Below are positions 45,102-57,324 of a stretch of 64,000 nt of DNA, in pieces (positions within the stretch are counted from its first letter, which is position 1; each line of letters opens with the position of its first letter). Made by a program: the position numbers and the translations under genes. The notes beneath the pieces were generated by a model that searched no databases, was not told the DNA's origin, and was given only the letters and a program-made list of their open reading frames with translations. Source of the DNA: Pleurotus djamor (taxonomy: Eukaryota; Basidiomycota; Agaricomycetes; Agaricales; Pleurotaceae); the NCBI GenBank assembly GCA_029747585.1, contig JAPEVF010000098.1, positions 1-64,000 of the forward strand. Direction: 5' to 3'.

Positions 45102-46993
45102 TTATGCCACCTTTGAAGTGGTAGCAGGTTCGCATACGATCATCACCCATGGACAAATGGCATCAGCTCGGTAAACCACGCGTTCAGAAAATCTGACAAC
45201 GCCCCCATGATCTCGTGTTATGGCCTTGATCTGCAGAAGGCCGACGAGAAGGTTCGTTACCGTATCGAGGGAATCCCGCATGCAAAAGGACTCACAGAAT
45301 GTGTTCCAGGGAGGGCGGCTCGAAGAGAACTATCTTTCATCGCCATCGACTTTGGCGTTCCTACAAGAATTTTACTCAGAAGAACTACGCGGTTTGGGGA
45401 TTCGACTCCTGGGCCATTCTGAGCGTAGTAATTTGCTTCTGGAAAATTCGTCAGATGGATGTCATGGTAAACGGTCAAGTCATAACTTACTGTTAGACGC
45501 TGTAGTGAGGTAGAAACCATGTCCCCAGTAAGCGTTGCGATCCGTGTTGCGAACCAAATCCGTGGAAAGATCGCATCGAAGTATATGACAGACAACGCAG
45601 GAAGAATTGAAGCATGGTTTAGCTGTGTGTGCGTGGTCATGATCGTCCCCAAGCGTACATGCGCGGATCATAGGATGGGTATGGAATAGAGGTTCCTCGA
45701 CTAGACGGTTACTACGGACGGACTGCCTCAGTTGAGTCCTATACTGAGAATACTTTTCGTGATGCTCAATAGCTCTTGGACTCCAAGAACATATTTGATA
45801 GATGGCCTTGATCTTCGGGACGTTCAACTGGTCATTTACCCACCGATCCTCGAACAGAGATTTGACTAGAACAAGTTGGTGGGATGAACCTACCATGCTC
45901 GAAGTCAGAAGTGGATACTAGAGCGCACCATCCAGGTAAACAGGATCTTTTGGTATCAAGCGTTTTAACACCTGGTTTCAGTTTACAAAAAACCGCCCGT
46001 TTCGACGACAAACAACGCACTCACCATGACATCAGACAATGGTGGATGAGAGGTAGTGCTCTGGAGAAGGTGTGCGTTGAATTCGGTCAGTCGTTTCAAG
46101 TCCTAAAACGATTTCAGCCATTATGGTGTGCCATACGGAAAATGATCGTTACCGTTAAGTCATGCTGGACTCTCAATACACCGACTTCGGTGTTGAAGGC
46201 ACACTCGAGCTACGATCCCGATCAGGAGGTGCGTTCTAGGAAGCAGGTCGCTCGAAAGAAGCTCACAAGAAAATCTTGGATACTTTGATTGACAGCGTCG
46301 AGGCTTCCTTGTATCAACTCTGCATCTTTCTTAGCGGTAATCCATCGAAGGGCACTGGAACGATCGCGAAGCGCCGTGATCTTCGATGCTTCGATCTCCC
46401 AAACTCTATGCAGAGGCTGTCCTTAGATTCGAATCGGGATTTTGCAAGCACTTTACTTGATCGTTCTGATGACACGGGTATATAATTGAGGAGGGAAAGT
46501 GTTCCTATCAGAGAGGGTATTCTGCAGCATGGTGTCAAGGTTAACGACACGCTCCAGGAGCCGCGTTATTCTGTCATCGTTGCCTAAGAATTCCTATAAA
46601 TCCGATCCATAATCGTGAGCAGAGTATTTGCGATAAGTTGCTACGCCGCTATCGTACCTGGCTGAGTTCGATGATCGCTTCTAATCCCATTAAACCAACT
46701 TGAAGTCCTGGTGCGGCAACGTTTCCAGAGATGCTAATCATGATGGCAAGCGTAGTTTTGAGGCCTTCAAAGGCTGTCTCAGTGATAACTTTCAGTTGAG
46801 GACGGTTGATCATCCCGAAGGTGAAGGGTATTCCTTGGACGGAATAGAAATCGGCACCATGGTTGGGCGCACACTTCAGGTGAGCGCGTTGATGACTCAG
46901 CTGTTGTGCCTGAGCGCTGTGTTTTTGTTTGAGCGTGGGCGCACCGGCTGTGCTTGTGGCATTTGCCCGTTTGAGGAAGGCCACCTTCCGCAT
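45102..46993 (-). CDS. Fusion of MLKL_NTD/HeLo-like helical module with PARP-like ADP-ribosyltransferase
   Basis: An eight-exon gene predicting 481 residues: 46658-46993, 46457-46593, 46267-46405, 46153-46209, 46025-46102, 45491-45917, 45296-45438 and 45102-45230. Every junction is in phase. Residues about 60-240 resemble the helical N-domain of agaricomycete NLR/MLKL-like proteins: GLKTTLAIMISISGNVAAPG, LRDRSSALRWITAKKDAELI, QGSLDAVNQSIQDFL. Residues about 270-475 resemble fungal PARP-like proteins: FHTHPMIRACTLGD with H330, CFNSSCVVC, WGHGFYLTTASNK with Y385, VVLLSKILVGT and SERVVYRADAICP with E455, so an H-Y-E-like triad is kept. In relatives the first element is usually HG, here HP. A second acceptor 54 nt upstream of exon 6 would yield a truncated form. 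Enzyme activity is untested inference. Confidence 0.72.
45918..45971 (-). other. Alternative 54-nt exon extension ending in a stop that is also the acceptor
   Basis: Use of the acceptor before 45971 adds 17 codons (VLKRLIPKDPVYLDGAL) and TAG. The AG of that TAG is the acceptor for the full-length fusion, whose exon starts at 45917. Upstream use would end the protein after the helical module, at 266 residues. Confidence 0.5.
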
Positions 46994-47225
46994 TTGGTTA
47001 GGAAATGGGTAAAATTATGGTTGAGCAGGTGCTCGTACACTACTACACTATGATAACGGACAACGATCAAGAAAACGACATATGGTGAAACAATGGTAAG
47101 AGCATATTAACTGGGCTACTGGGGGTGTTGAGGTCGCCTATCGTTCCCCAGCGATCAGGTAGGCGTGATCTGGAACTTGAGCTTGAGGTCTTGGAGGACT
47201 CATCACACATATATTCGATCGGCGT

Positions 47226-47929
47226 TTAGTCTATGTTTCGGCCACACATTATGAGGACGGTTGAAAGGACGGCCGCTTCAGTTAGGCCAGCTTGAATAGC
47301 ATAAGTTGAGAGTTCCAAGGTAACGCTGTTCTGGGAGTTCGAAATTCTACCTAGAAGGGTCCTAGAGGCCGGATCGTAGAGCTACCATACGCACAGATGT
47401 TAGGTGGGGGAAATGAAGATAAAGTAGAGGGACTAACACTTATTGCCCCATCACCGGGAGCCCATACATATTGCTTCCCAGCGACGGAGAATTGACGGGC
47501 ACTATGAAGCTAGTCAGTAGAGTTGTATCGACAGAAGGAGGCTCCTTACTTTCCGTGCGAGTTGAGGATGACCCACTGGGAGGCATATTGCTTAGGCACG
47601 ATATTACGGATCTCAATGATAGGATGTTGCTGCCACTCGACAATGGCAACAACGCTTGAGGAAGCGTTATGGATGAAAGTAAATCCAGGCCTTGGGGTAT
47701 CGGTCGCAATTTGGTAATAGACCTTGTTCTGAGGACCGATCACGCTGCAGCTCAAGATTGACGTGTTGAAAGTAAATGTGAAGGCGACCATGGGAGCATT
47801 TGAAGACGGCGCTGATGCAGAAAATGGGAGAGCACCGAAGATAGACGGAGTAGGGGCACCTGCTCCCCTGGGGAACGCGTAAGAACCGGAGCCACTCTGC
47901 CAGGACGCGTAGGGGTTGCTGGTGTACAT
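47226..47929 (-). CDS. DUF6593 protein, copy 2
   Basis: Paralogue of the gene at 41586-42250, 199 residues, in exons 47550-47929, 47438-47501 and 47226-47381. The head (about 1-45) is rich in Ser, Ala, Gly and Pro. The domain reads AFTFTFNTSILSCSVIGPQN then KVYYQIATDTPRPGFTFIHN, VVAIVEWQQHPIIEIRNIVP, followed by AGKQYVWAPGDGAIS. Exon 3 ends LSTYAIQAGLTEAAVLSTVL. The second donor is GTTAGT. The 64-nt exon 2 and all intron phases match copy 1. Unknown function; both copies flank the F-box/PARP-like block. Confidence 0.8.
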
Positions 47930-48724
47930 GCTGAAGTCGTGTTGAGGGATATGAAGACTAGGAGTGTGGTTTGCTAGATTGTACCGCGGTGGGCCGTCTT
48001 TAAAACGAACTCATAGTAGACGAGCACATTCTCGTTTGGATACGAGGCAACAAATGAAATGGCGCGCGGTGACGCCGACGCGTTCTGTCTCAACGCGAGG
48101 AGGGGAATCGCGACGCGACGACGGAAAAGGATGGCAGTACCTTTGGGAGTTTCTCGTGACCTTGGGCATCTCGGGACAGCATTCCATGGACTATGGATGT
48201 GGTCAATTATCTCGAATTGGACAGATCATCGCCGACATCGACGAGTGCCAAGTGTTTCTGAAGATGAAGCAAACGTAGCAGGAGGTAACTTGTCCTCGGC
48301 ATCCTTGGACGGCAGAGGGCGGTGTGCTGATCACCTCGGATGTACGAGTCATCTAGAACGGAGCCACGATATCAGAACGATTGACGAGAAATGGGAGAAC
48401 AGCTTGTCCACCATATGCTATGCAAAGCAGATGCAAGGTAATTTTGAGGGGCTATGTCACTGAGTATAACCCAGCCACATCCATGCCTTTTCACACTGCA
48501 CACACATCGACATTTAGCCAGCTAGAAAGAGTCAGTATCGACCTGTCCGAGAGAGAGCCTTTCAAAACCTCAAGCTGAAGCTCTTGGTGAAAAGGCGCCC
48601 GAGCGCTTGAGTTCCAAAGGGGGTTAAGTATACACGGACAACAACAATCCAGAGAAAGTAGAATACAACACCACCAATACATAAAACATTAGATCGTAAG
48701 CGAAGAAAACGGGAAATGATAGGA
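47930..48724. other. Intergenic, nothing recognised
   Basis: A 795-bp spacer. Two overlapping plus-strand open frames (47964-48278 and 48059-48463) lack domain character and conserved splice signals. I take them as chance. Confidence 0.35.
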
Positions 48725-51700
48725 CTAGGGCGGACGTTTGTAACGAATGTCGGAAGTAGCTTGATCGGTTGCGGGATTCGTTCCAGAAGCCGGAGGAGTC
48801 TGTGAGGTTTCCTGGACAGGAAACTGTATCGCTTCGTAAAGACACTCTTGATCCCCTTCTGGTTCGCCTTCCGCATCCTCGTCTCCCTCAGCATCTTCGC
48901 CCAGCCCGTGGTCATCGATAATTATTTGATTACTGCCGCCATCGGATTTCGCTTTCGCCGAATCATCAGTCGGTCGTCTTGAGGGGTTTCCGGAGAGCGG
49001 TCGGACAAAACTTGGACGATTGCTTCCTGAGCTGCTTGGTAGGCTGGGGGGATCATGATGCGAGCGACCAGAAACGCCAGGTCTGTCGGTGCTAGAGGGA
49101 TGAGACTCCCGCTCGCGAGAGGATTGTGGCCGTGGAGGTAGAGATGGCACGAAAGGAAGCGTATCGGAAGGGGAAACTGGTGGTATTGAAGTATCATCTG
49201 TTGACAATGTATTCGGCCTTCCAGCAGAATCCTCGGAAGTCGCAGATGGCGCAGGGGTAGGACTGATAATTGCGATGTCACCTAGCTCTGAAGGAGAAGT
49301 TTCGTCAATGACTTCGAGGCTCAAAGTTGGCAGCCCTTCACTTGATGCATGATGGGTTCTCTGCCTGGTAGGTATAGGGATGGTAGTGTCCATCCCAAGC
49401 GCTGATTCGAGGGTAGGCGTCTTCTCCAAGGTTGCTGGGATTCTCGTTTCTGAAGAGGAAGATCGGATATCAGTTGGTGTATGGTGCCTTTGGGGATCTT
49501 CGGAGCTGCCCAGAGAGGCGGAACTCCCTTCACTGGAACGAGTGCCTGTCCCTATTCTCGGACTTGATTGAAGTTGTGCATTTCCCTCGCTTCGTACATT
49601 CGACTCCCTTGCGACGCCACGACGCAACCTCGAGCTGCGCAACGGGCGCGTACTGCTTCCAACATCGTCTCGGTCTTCGGCTTCGTTGTGAGTTCTCCTC
49701 CTAGCTTGTTCGTCGTCATCCGCACCAGCTTCATGAGACGAGTGAGAGGAAGTCGGTCGTCGCGTGGCTGATTCAGAAGCTACGACCGATGCCTGATCGG
49801 CCAAGACATCCAAAGCACTTCGCGTTCGTTCAACAGGTCGACTACTCGACCTCGATATTGAATCCACCCCATCATCAGTAGCCGCTACAACCTGAGGAGA
49901 AGAAATCAACCGCGGACCACTAGCATTGGTTGATGCTGATGAACCCCGGGTTCTACCGACTCCTTCAGCCTCGGCACTATCTTCGGGTATTGGATCTGAT
50001 TTGCGTCGCTTACTGGGACGGACATCGGGGGGAGCTTCTCCTTGTCGTTTGGATCGTCTCGACCGCGTGTTGGACGTGACAACTATCTGGTCATTCGAAG
50101 GGGCTGTCGTTGCTTTAGCACCGCGTCTGCCTTTGCCAGCAGTAGTGCCGGTGGGCTTGGTCGTGGAGGGCTTGTTGGTTGGTTGTTTCTTTCTTTGTCT
50201 CGCTGGACGGGATCTGGTAGTGGGCGCACTTTCTTCGTCCTGTTGGGCAGGCGTCGGCGTCGGAGCTCGCTGGTCAGCAGAAGAAACATCACGGTCCATC
50301 ATCCGAGCAGCGCTAAGCAATGAATCAAGGGGAGTAGGGGATGCTTGACTTCTCGTCGGGAGGTTGCGAGTCCTAACATCACCAGACTGTGGAAGGGAAC
50401 TTTGCTGAGGGCGAGCCGCTTTGCTGGACGATGGTCCCGCTAATGGAGCGGCTCCATCGCCACTACCAGAGGCGCTCAAACTCGTTCGACCATTGGGATT
50501 GGGGGGCCTGGAGTCGTGGTTGGTTCGGACTGCACTTCTGCCTCCAGTTGGGCTACTGGGGACACCAGGAGCCATCATATTGATGCCGTAAGGTGGCCTT
50601 GTTACATACATCCCTTGAGGATAATATGAGTACCCATACCACGGTGCGTATGGGGAAGCACCTGTGGGCGTGACTGTGGCGGGAATCCCAGTCGGGGTCA
50701 TCACGGTAATGGCATTTGGCGAGACAGTAGGGATACCAGACGGTCGTCGACCCTTGGCCTTCGGCGTCTGTGGGAGGGGTACGGGCGAAGCGTTGACGGT
50801 GTCTCTTGCGTCAGGTATCCTTTCAGTGTCTTCGCTCGGACGACCGGTGAGTAGCTCCGCGCGAGCTTTGTCTCTGTTGAAGGCAATGTTGGAAAGGGCA
50901 TTTGTCCGAAGATGGCCCAGCCTCCTTGCAGCAAGGAGGAGGTGTTCGGAGCGTGCGTCTGAGAATGCAGAGTTCATCGTTTTCATAGGTTTAGAAAATT
51001 GGATGCGCTGCCTCCTCGAAGGTGCTGCCACTGGATTTGAAGAAGAAGAAGGCGCCGTATCATTCTCGTGAGGGATCTCCCTTTCTTTGCCCTTGCCATT
51101 GGGTTTGTTGGTCTGTAGATCGGCACTCAAGGGAGAGCGGATCAGCGCGCTGAGGTACGACGACGTCCCATAGATTGTCATCGGTATAGTGAAGTTGGTG
51201 GAGTTGGAAGAGGATTCAGCTTCGGTCTGGGGGTTCAGAGAGGAGGCATTAAGGAGGAGCAGGGGCCTAAGCTTTGACAGCTCAGATTCAAGTGAAGAAA
51301 GGCGGGTCTGCGTAGCAGCAAGCTACATATTGAAGTCAGCGCCGTTCGTCATGAACGAAAGGTCATATGTCACGCACCTTCTCACGTAGGTGCTTGTTGT
51401 CGGACTCAAACAACGCACACTGTCGTTCGAGATCTGTGTCTTCGCGGTTGGTTCCCTTACCCTGCCCACCACCACTCTTTGAGATGAGGAGTACCTCCGC
51501 TGTTCTGTCCCAACTTTCCCGTTCACTCTCCCACTGTGCCCGCTCCGCTTCAGAGCGTTCCAGGAGGAGATCCCGTTGCGCAAGGAGTGTGGCGATCGTC
51601 TCAGCCTGGTTAAGAAGCTGCATTGGATCTGGTTGGGCCTCATCAGCGTTCGGAAGACGCTCTCGTGACAAGAAAGCAGTATAGGCTGGTGAGGTCAGTT

Positions 51701-51946
51701 GAAGAGCCTATACGATCGAATCAGCACGAACGTAGCATAGTCTGGGAATGGTTTACTATATCCAAGAGCTCTTTTTCCCTTTTCTTGAGTTGAGGAAGCC
51801 GCGACTTGACTCTCGATGTACTGCACTCGATCTCGAATTCGAGCCACATAATCTTCATTGAAGTCGGACGGTGGTGGTGAGATATGGAGAATGTCAGAGA
51901 GGGCGAGCGCAGGCGTTTCTTGGTTACATGAGCCCTGCTCAGGCAT
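48725..51946 (-). CDS. Large disordered Ser/Pro-rich protein with N-terminal coiled coil
   Basis: A 1031-residue protein in three exons: 51757-51946, 51378-51685 and 48725-51322. I do not recognise the family. Residues about 15-45 (ALALSDILHISPPPSDFNED) lead into a long charged coiled coil at about 75-180 (TIATLLAQRDLLLERSEAER, LRE heptads, TQTRLSSLESELSKLRPLLL). Around 230-270 lies a basic helix (SDARSEHLLLAARRLGHLRT). The remaining two thirds are low-complexity Ser, Pro, Thr and Arg, with basic clusters (RRSKRQ, RPSKRRKS) that could be nuclear localisation signals, and an acidic end. A chromatin or transcription role is only a guess, prompted by the NLS-like clusters. It is divergent from the histone deacetylase gene. 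Confidence 0.75.
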
Positions 51947-52202
51947 CGAAAATGGATGAATCGAATCGTCTCCGAAGTTTGTGGCTGAAGTTCAAGGTTG
52001 AATACGAGTGGTCGGGCCAGGGCGACACACGCGCAGGTGTCACGTGAGCAGAATTTTCCAACCATCAGGCTTGGTTACCTAATCCAAGTGACCAAGTGGG
52101 AAGGCTCCTATGTCACGTGGACGGTACCGGAAATGGACACCGTGAACATTTCATTGCTTCCTCCAAGTTCCCTCGGCCTTGTTCTCTCCTCTCAATTCGT
52201 CC
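51947..52202. promoter_or_regulatory. Bidirectional promoter, coiled-coil protein / histone deacetylase
   Basis: A 256-bp divergent spacer. No named element could be assigned. Confidence 0.45.
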
Positions 52203-54220
52203 ATGTCAAAGAGACGAGTATCCTACTACTACGATCGTACGTCATACGCAATATTCGAACTCGAATGAACACTCAATTGCCGTCTTCCACCTTAGATGAT
52301 GTCGGGGCCTACACATATGGCTTTGGCCACCCGATGAAACCCCACAGGATAAAGATGACTCACGACTTGGTATCTGCCTACAACATGTTAGACAAGATGC
52401 ACATACTAGTGAGTAAATTGGAAACTGCTCCATATTACTGCTAAGAATTGTAGAGGCCTCAAAGAGCTTCGCCGGAGGCAATGAGCGCGTTCCATACCGA
52501 TGAATATGTCCACTTCTTGACCAGGGTAACGCCAGAGACAGCCGAGGAACTCACGTATCATGGTTCAAGGTGTAAGCCGATCGTATACAATGCTACCATT
52601 TTCTGAATTGGTACTTCTAGTTCTCGTGGGGGAAGATAATCCGGCGTTCGAAGGGCTCTTCGAGTTTTGCTCCATCTCGGCTGGGGGATCTATTGGTGCG
52701 TCTCCATTGTCTCTCGAAATCGGTATCTTATCTTCATTCATACGCAGGTGCCGCACACCGACTCACTTCAGGTGCCTCAGACATCGCCATCAACTGGGCT
52801 GGTGGCCTTCATCACGCAAAGAAGCGAGAAGCATCCGGCTTTTGCTACATAAACGACATTGTCCTCGGAATACTCGAGCTCTTACGCTCATATCCACGAG
52901 TACTCTATATCGACATCGACTGCCACCATGGCGACGGGGTAGAGGAGGCTTTCTACACTTCGGATAGAGTCATGACTTGTAGCTTCCACAAGTTTGGCGA
53001 GTACTTTCCTGGGACGGGAACGCAGGATGACCGAGGGAGGGGGAAGGGGAAAGGATACGCGATGAACGTACCACTCAAAGACGGAATTACGGACGAGAGC
53101 TTCAAAAGCGTGTTCGAGCCAGTGTGTGATTTTCTCATCGTCATCTCCAGCGTCTCTAACGAATCGTCAGGTCATCGCTAAGATTCTTGAGGTATTTCGG
53201 CCCTCCGCCGTCATTCTACAGTGTGGTGCAGATTCGTTAGCAGGTGACAAACTGGGATGCTTCAACTTGACGATGCGTGGTCATGCACACTGTGTACAAT
53301 TCCTTCGGAAGCAAAATATCCCGCTAATCTTGCTTGGCGGCGGAGGTTACACTGTGAAGAACGTCGCTAGGACGTGGACATTCGAAACCGCGTGTGCCCT
53401 CGGAATTGAGGACGAAATTGACCCCAACCTACCATGGAACGAATACTTTGAATGGTTTGGGCCCCGTTACCGACTCGAGGTGGTGGAAAATAATATGGAA
53501 GACTGCAACGTCAAGGACGGGTCTCTGGAAAAAGTCCGGTGAGTACGCGGTCACGTTGTTGGCTTTCCTTGACTCATGGGATGGCTCAGCACCACTGCTT
53601 TAGCCCAACTACAAGCATTAGCTTGTGCCCCATCGGTGGGGATGCATGACGTACCATCTGAAAGCGTCGGCCAGCACCTCGGTCTCAGTAAGGACGAGGA
53701 TGACTTGGACAAGCAACTCGCACGTGAGTGGGAATTCATACAGAGGGCAAAAACGTACTGTTAACGCTTGTATTTCTCGGTATCAGAACATGCGCGCTAT
53801 GTGTACCATCTGCAAGAGTCGGACGCCACTTCATCTGAATCCGATGAACCCGAATCCGCCGAAGACTCTGAGGACTCGTCGTCGAGCAGGCGATTCGCAA
53901 GGAACGCTCAACGGACGGCCGTTCGGAGGGCGAAGAAACGGATGTCACTGATGACCAATCGCGTTTTCGAGATAGCAAGCCATGAAGATGGGTACTATGA
54001 ACAGGGGTGCCAGACGTCGAGCAAGAGCAAACGGCGATTCTTCCAAGCCGCTGCCTACTGGGACGACACTTTCGGCGAGGTTAAGTTGGGGACTCGAGAC
54101 CCCCGACGCGTTCTAGGCCCCAAGCAGCAAACACTTGCAGAGATGTTGGAAAGTGGTGGTCGAGCCGGCGAAGATGTAAACATGGACGACGATCCAGAGT
54201 GGGACGAGATGGAAAACTAG
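52203..54220 (+). CDS. RPD3: Class I histone deacetylase (Rpd3/Hos2 type)
   Basis: Zinc-dependent lysine deacetylase of 549 residues that would act in a Sin3-type corepressor. Eight exons: 52203-52236, 52296-52408, 52454-52571, 52621-52695, 52748-53121, 53171-53538, 53590-53723 and 53787-54220. The start [20 protein letters not shown] then [15 protein letters not shown] is diagnostic. Active-site parts are GGLHHAKK (H135/H136), [14 protein letters not shown] (zinc ligands D171, H173), CGADSL (D259) and GGGGYT (Y298). The usual DIDIHHGDG has Cys in place of the second Ile. The tail has an acidic Ser run ([20 protein letters not shown]) then a basic region and an acidic end, longer than yeast Rpd3. 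Rpd3 rather than Hos2 is favoured by the extended C-terminus. Confidence 0.93.
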
Positions 54221-54935
54221 CTGAATTGATAAGTTTTTGACATCCTGTGCCTAATACGGGCTGATCGAGGGAGCTTAATTTCACCGTCGGTAGTTTTTTT
54301 TTCCTGGTGTATCGTTTTGTGTTGTATGATCATTGATTGGATGCCCCTCTGTTTTTCAAATCTTGGGCTGACCATGCGTTATCTAGACAGTTACAGGGTT
54401 TGACCGATAGACGGTGCTCTGGCCAAGAACAGTCCGAGATACCTCTGCTCCATAGGAGTTGGTGGGATTCACAAGAGTGTACAACACGTAAAGGTCGTCT
54501 GAATGTATGTTTAACGATGACTTCTATCATTCTCGGCCAACTTTCATGCTGCAATGCTCATGTTTATTAGGCACACTCTTCTTATCGCGTGCCACTAATT
54601 ACAGGTCGAGGGGAGGCGGGCGCAAAGTGGCTCATGTTTCGCGATCACTCCGCGTTCTGGATCATTAGATTCCACAGCCCCTTCTAGAAAGGGATGTTGG
54701 AGGTATCCACGCTCAAGGGTCTTGTGCTTATCGTCCTTATCTTTCAGCCACTGTCATTGCGGAGAAGCGTCCCGCCTGGCCAATGCTCAGTTCGTTTGGG
54801 GTTGAGGAACACAACTCGGTACCAACCGAAGGTTTTTAAACGAGATCGGTATGTCCATCGAGTCTCCCAGGCTCCCTCTCTTCCCCCACCCGCCGTACGG
54901 ATATCGCCTTTGGCTCTCACGGACTCGCTTCTTCA
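54221..54935. other. Intergenic, nothing recognised
   Basis: A 715-bp spacer between the deacetylase and the permease. It contains a T run near 54295 in the deacetylase 3' flank. An ATG at 54851 opens a frame overlapping the permease start but it is out of frame and shorter, so it could at most be an upstream ORF. Confidence 0.4.
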
Positions 54936-57324
54936 ATGTCCATCCACAAGGTTCAGCCCGAACCCACTCCCGAGTTGGGCGTTACAGGGGAGGCGCCGCT
55001 GCCTTCGACCACTGCCGACGCTGCCCCAAGAGGCGTCAAAGGCCACCTCACTCAGTTCAAACGCAAGGTGACGTCGAGGGAAGGGTGGTTTGGTGACTAC
55101 GACTATGGCTACCTCTGTATGCCCGCGATCCCCTTTCTCAGTCAAAAGAAGCGCGATCCTCCCTTCTATGGCTTACACGATGAGCTCCCCCTCCTCCTTG
55201 CCATCGCCAACGGCTTCCAGCATTGTCTTGCCATGCTTGCTGGTCTCATTACCCCTCCCATTATCTTTGCGAGCAGTCTTCGCCTGTCGCCCGAAGTTTC
55301 GGCCTATATGATCTCTGCTTCGCTCATCAGTTGTGGTAAGTGCTTCTTCTCTCATGTGACCCTTCGCGGCTCTGACGTCGTGTAGGTATTCTCAGTTTGG
55401 TCCAAATGTCCCGACTCCACCTGTGGGGTCGATTCTACCTTGGGACTGGTCTCATCACCGTAGTGGGCACTAGTTTTGCGACCTTGAGTACCGCTAGCGC
55501 TGTAAGCCACCTCGTTTCTATGGTATCAATTTATTTCATGCTCAAGCGCACGCCAGATCTTCAATGCTATGTATGCCGATGGTACCTGTCCTTCTACGGT
55601 CGCTGAGGACGGAACGGTAACTCGAGGTTCATGTCCTGATGCCTATGGAATGGTCCTTGGTATGTGTAGTATTCGCGATCTCCTCAGGGCAAAGCTGACC
55701 ATGACGTAGGTACATCGCTCATCTGTGCTTTCCTCGAAATTGGCATGTCTTTCGCATCGCCACGCGCACTGAAGAAGATCTTTCCACCTTTGGTTACTGG
55801 TAAGTAAATGATCATCTGGGCTCTCACTACCAAGATCTCAACTCGATGGTGTGCTTCAGGTACGGTTATCCTCATGATCGGCGCTTCCCTCATCGGGGAG
55901 TCCGGCATCCCAAATTGGGGCGGAGGCTCGAACGATTGCCACAATCGTCCAGAGTCCGGCATCTTTCAACTTTGTCCCACTATTAACGCCCCTCGTCCAT
56001 TGCTGTGTGTATCTCAGTCCCTTCTCGTCTGCGTCCCTACTGACACCGGCATTTAGATGGGGATCTCCTGAATTCATCGGTCTTGGATTCCTCTCTTTTT
56101 CGTCCATCATCCTTACCGAACTCTTTGGTTCGCCATTCTTGAGGAATATCTCTATCATTATTGGATTGGTTGTTGGATGTATCGTCGCCGGTGCTTGTGG
56201 CTACATCTCTGGTTCCACCATCTCAAGCGCCCCCGCCATCACCTTCCTATGGTATGTTATCAGTCGTTGAATCATCAGCCAATCCGTTAAAAAAAATTGA
56301 TAGGGTTCACCGCTTCAAAATCGATGTCTACCCACCTGCTATCTTGCCCATGTTAGCCGTTTATGGTGAGTTGACTGTCTTGATATGTCGTCTTCCTTCA
56401 CTAAGTCCACCACCTTAGTCTCCCTGGCTATGGAAGCAATCGGTGATACTACCGCTTCTGCTGAAGTATCTCGTCAAGCTGTTTCGGGAGAAGTGTTCGA
56501 TTCTCGAATCCAAGGTGGTGTCTTGGTGCGTATCATCGATTGAATATCCCAGTTTGGTCAGTTATTTACCATCCCCCGTCAGGCCGATGGTATTGGTGGC
56601 TTCTTCTCTGCTCTCTTCACGGTCACCCCTCTGTCCATCTTCGCTCAAGTAAGTATCTGGCACCCTACATATCTAACTATCAACTAAACTTTACTCGTCA
56701 GAACAACGGTGTCATTGCTATCACCCGTTGCGCCAACCGAACAGCCGGTCGATGGTGTTGTTTCTTCCTTATCCTCTTCGGCGTGATCGGGAAGATTGCT
56801 GGTGTCTTCCTTGCAAGTATGTTCATTCCTCTTACTCCCTTGGTCGCTTGTTGCTCATTTCGTCCCAGTTCCCAATCCTGTCCTTGGAGGCGTAACCACC
56901 TTCCTATTCGCTAGTGTCGCCGTTTCCGGCATCCGCGTGCTATCATACAACAAATTCACACGAAGAGACCGATTCATTCTTGCCGCCGCGCTATCATTCG
57001 GTGTCGGTGATCTCCTTGTCCCCGAGATCTTCACCCATCTATTCGACGGTGTTTCCAACCCGAGCGGCGGATTGCGAGGGTTGTTCGATTCCATAACTAT
57101 CATCCTAGAAACGCCTTGTGGGTCCCATCATCACCTGAACACCTGTGTACGCGGAAGCTAATGTCCTTGTGATTCTAGTCCTCATTTCTGGCGTTGTTGC
57201 CGCGGTTCTCAACCTCATTCTTCCTCAAGAAGTCGAACACCTCAACGATGCAGCCTCGGAAATGACTGATGATGTCGAATCCCAGAATCAGTCCGTTGAA
57301 AAAGCGCCGATTCATGGCCACTAG
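54936..57324 (+). CDS. Uric acid/xanthine permease, NAT/NCS2 family (UapA/UapC-like)
   Basis: Plasma-membrane H+-coupled purine transporter of 597 residues with about 12-14 transmembrane helices. Twelve exons: 54936-55335, 55386-55501, 55557-55659, 55710-55799, 55860-56004, 56057-56251, 56304-56365, 56419-56525, 56583-56648, 56702-56816, 56869-57117 and 57179-57324. The NAT signature QNNGVIAITR lies at residues 428-437 and equals the uric acid/xanthine subgroup pattern; ETTxS-like AMEAIGDTTASAEVS precedes it. N-terminal REGWFGDYDYGYLCMPAIPF and LPLLLAIANGFQHCLAMLAG are typical. The hydrophilic C-tail (EVEHLNDAASE) may carry endocytosis signals. Likely regulated by nitrogen source in relatives; no GATA cluster was verified. 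Confidence 0.94.

Noticed and set aside
45480..45896. PARP-like part as a separate gene starting at the ATG at 45896
   Set aside because: It would start only 21 bp after the stop of the upstream frame on the same strand and in the same frame, and an in-phase acceptor joins the two; a single gene is simpler.
49926..50348. Long plus-strand open frames opposite the Ser/Pro-rich gene
   Set aside because: They are antisense shadows of low-complexity coding sequence on the minus strand.
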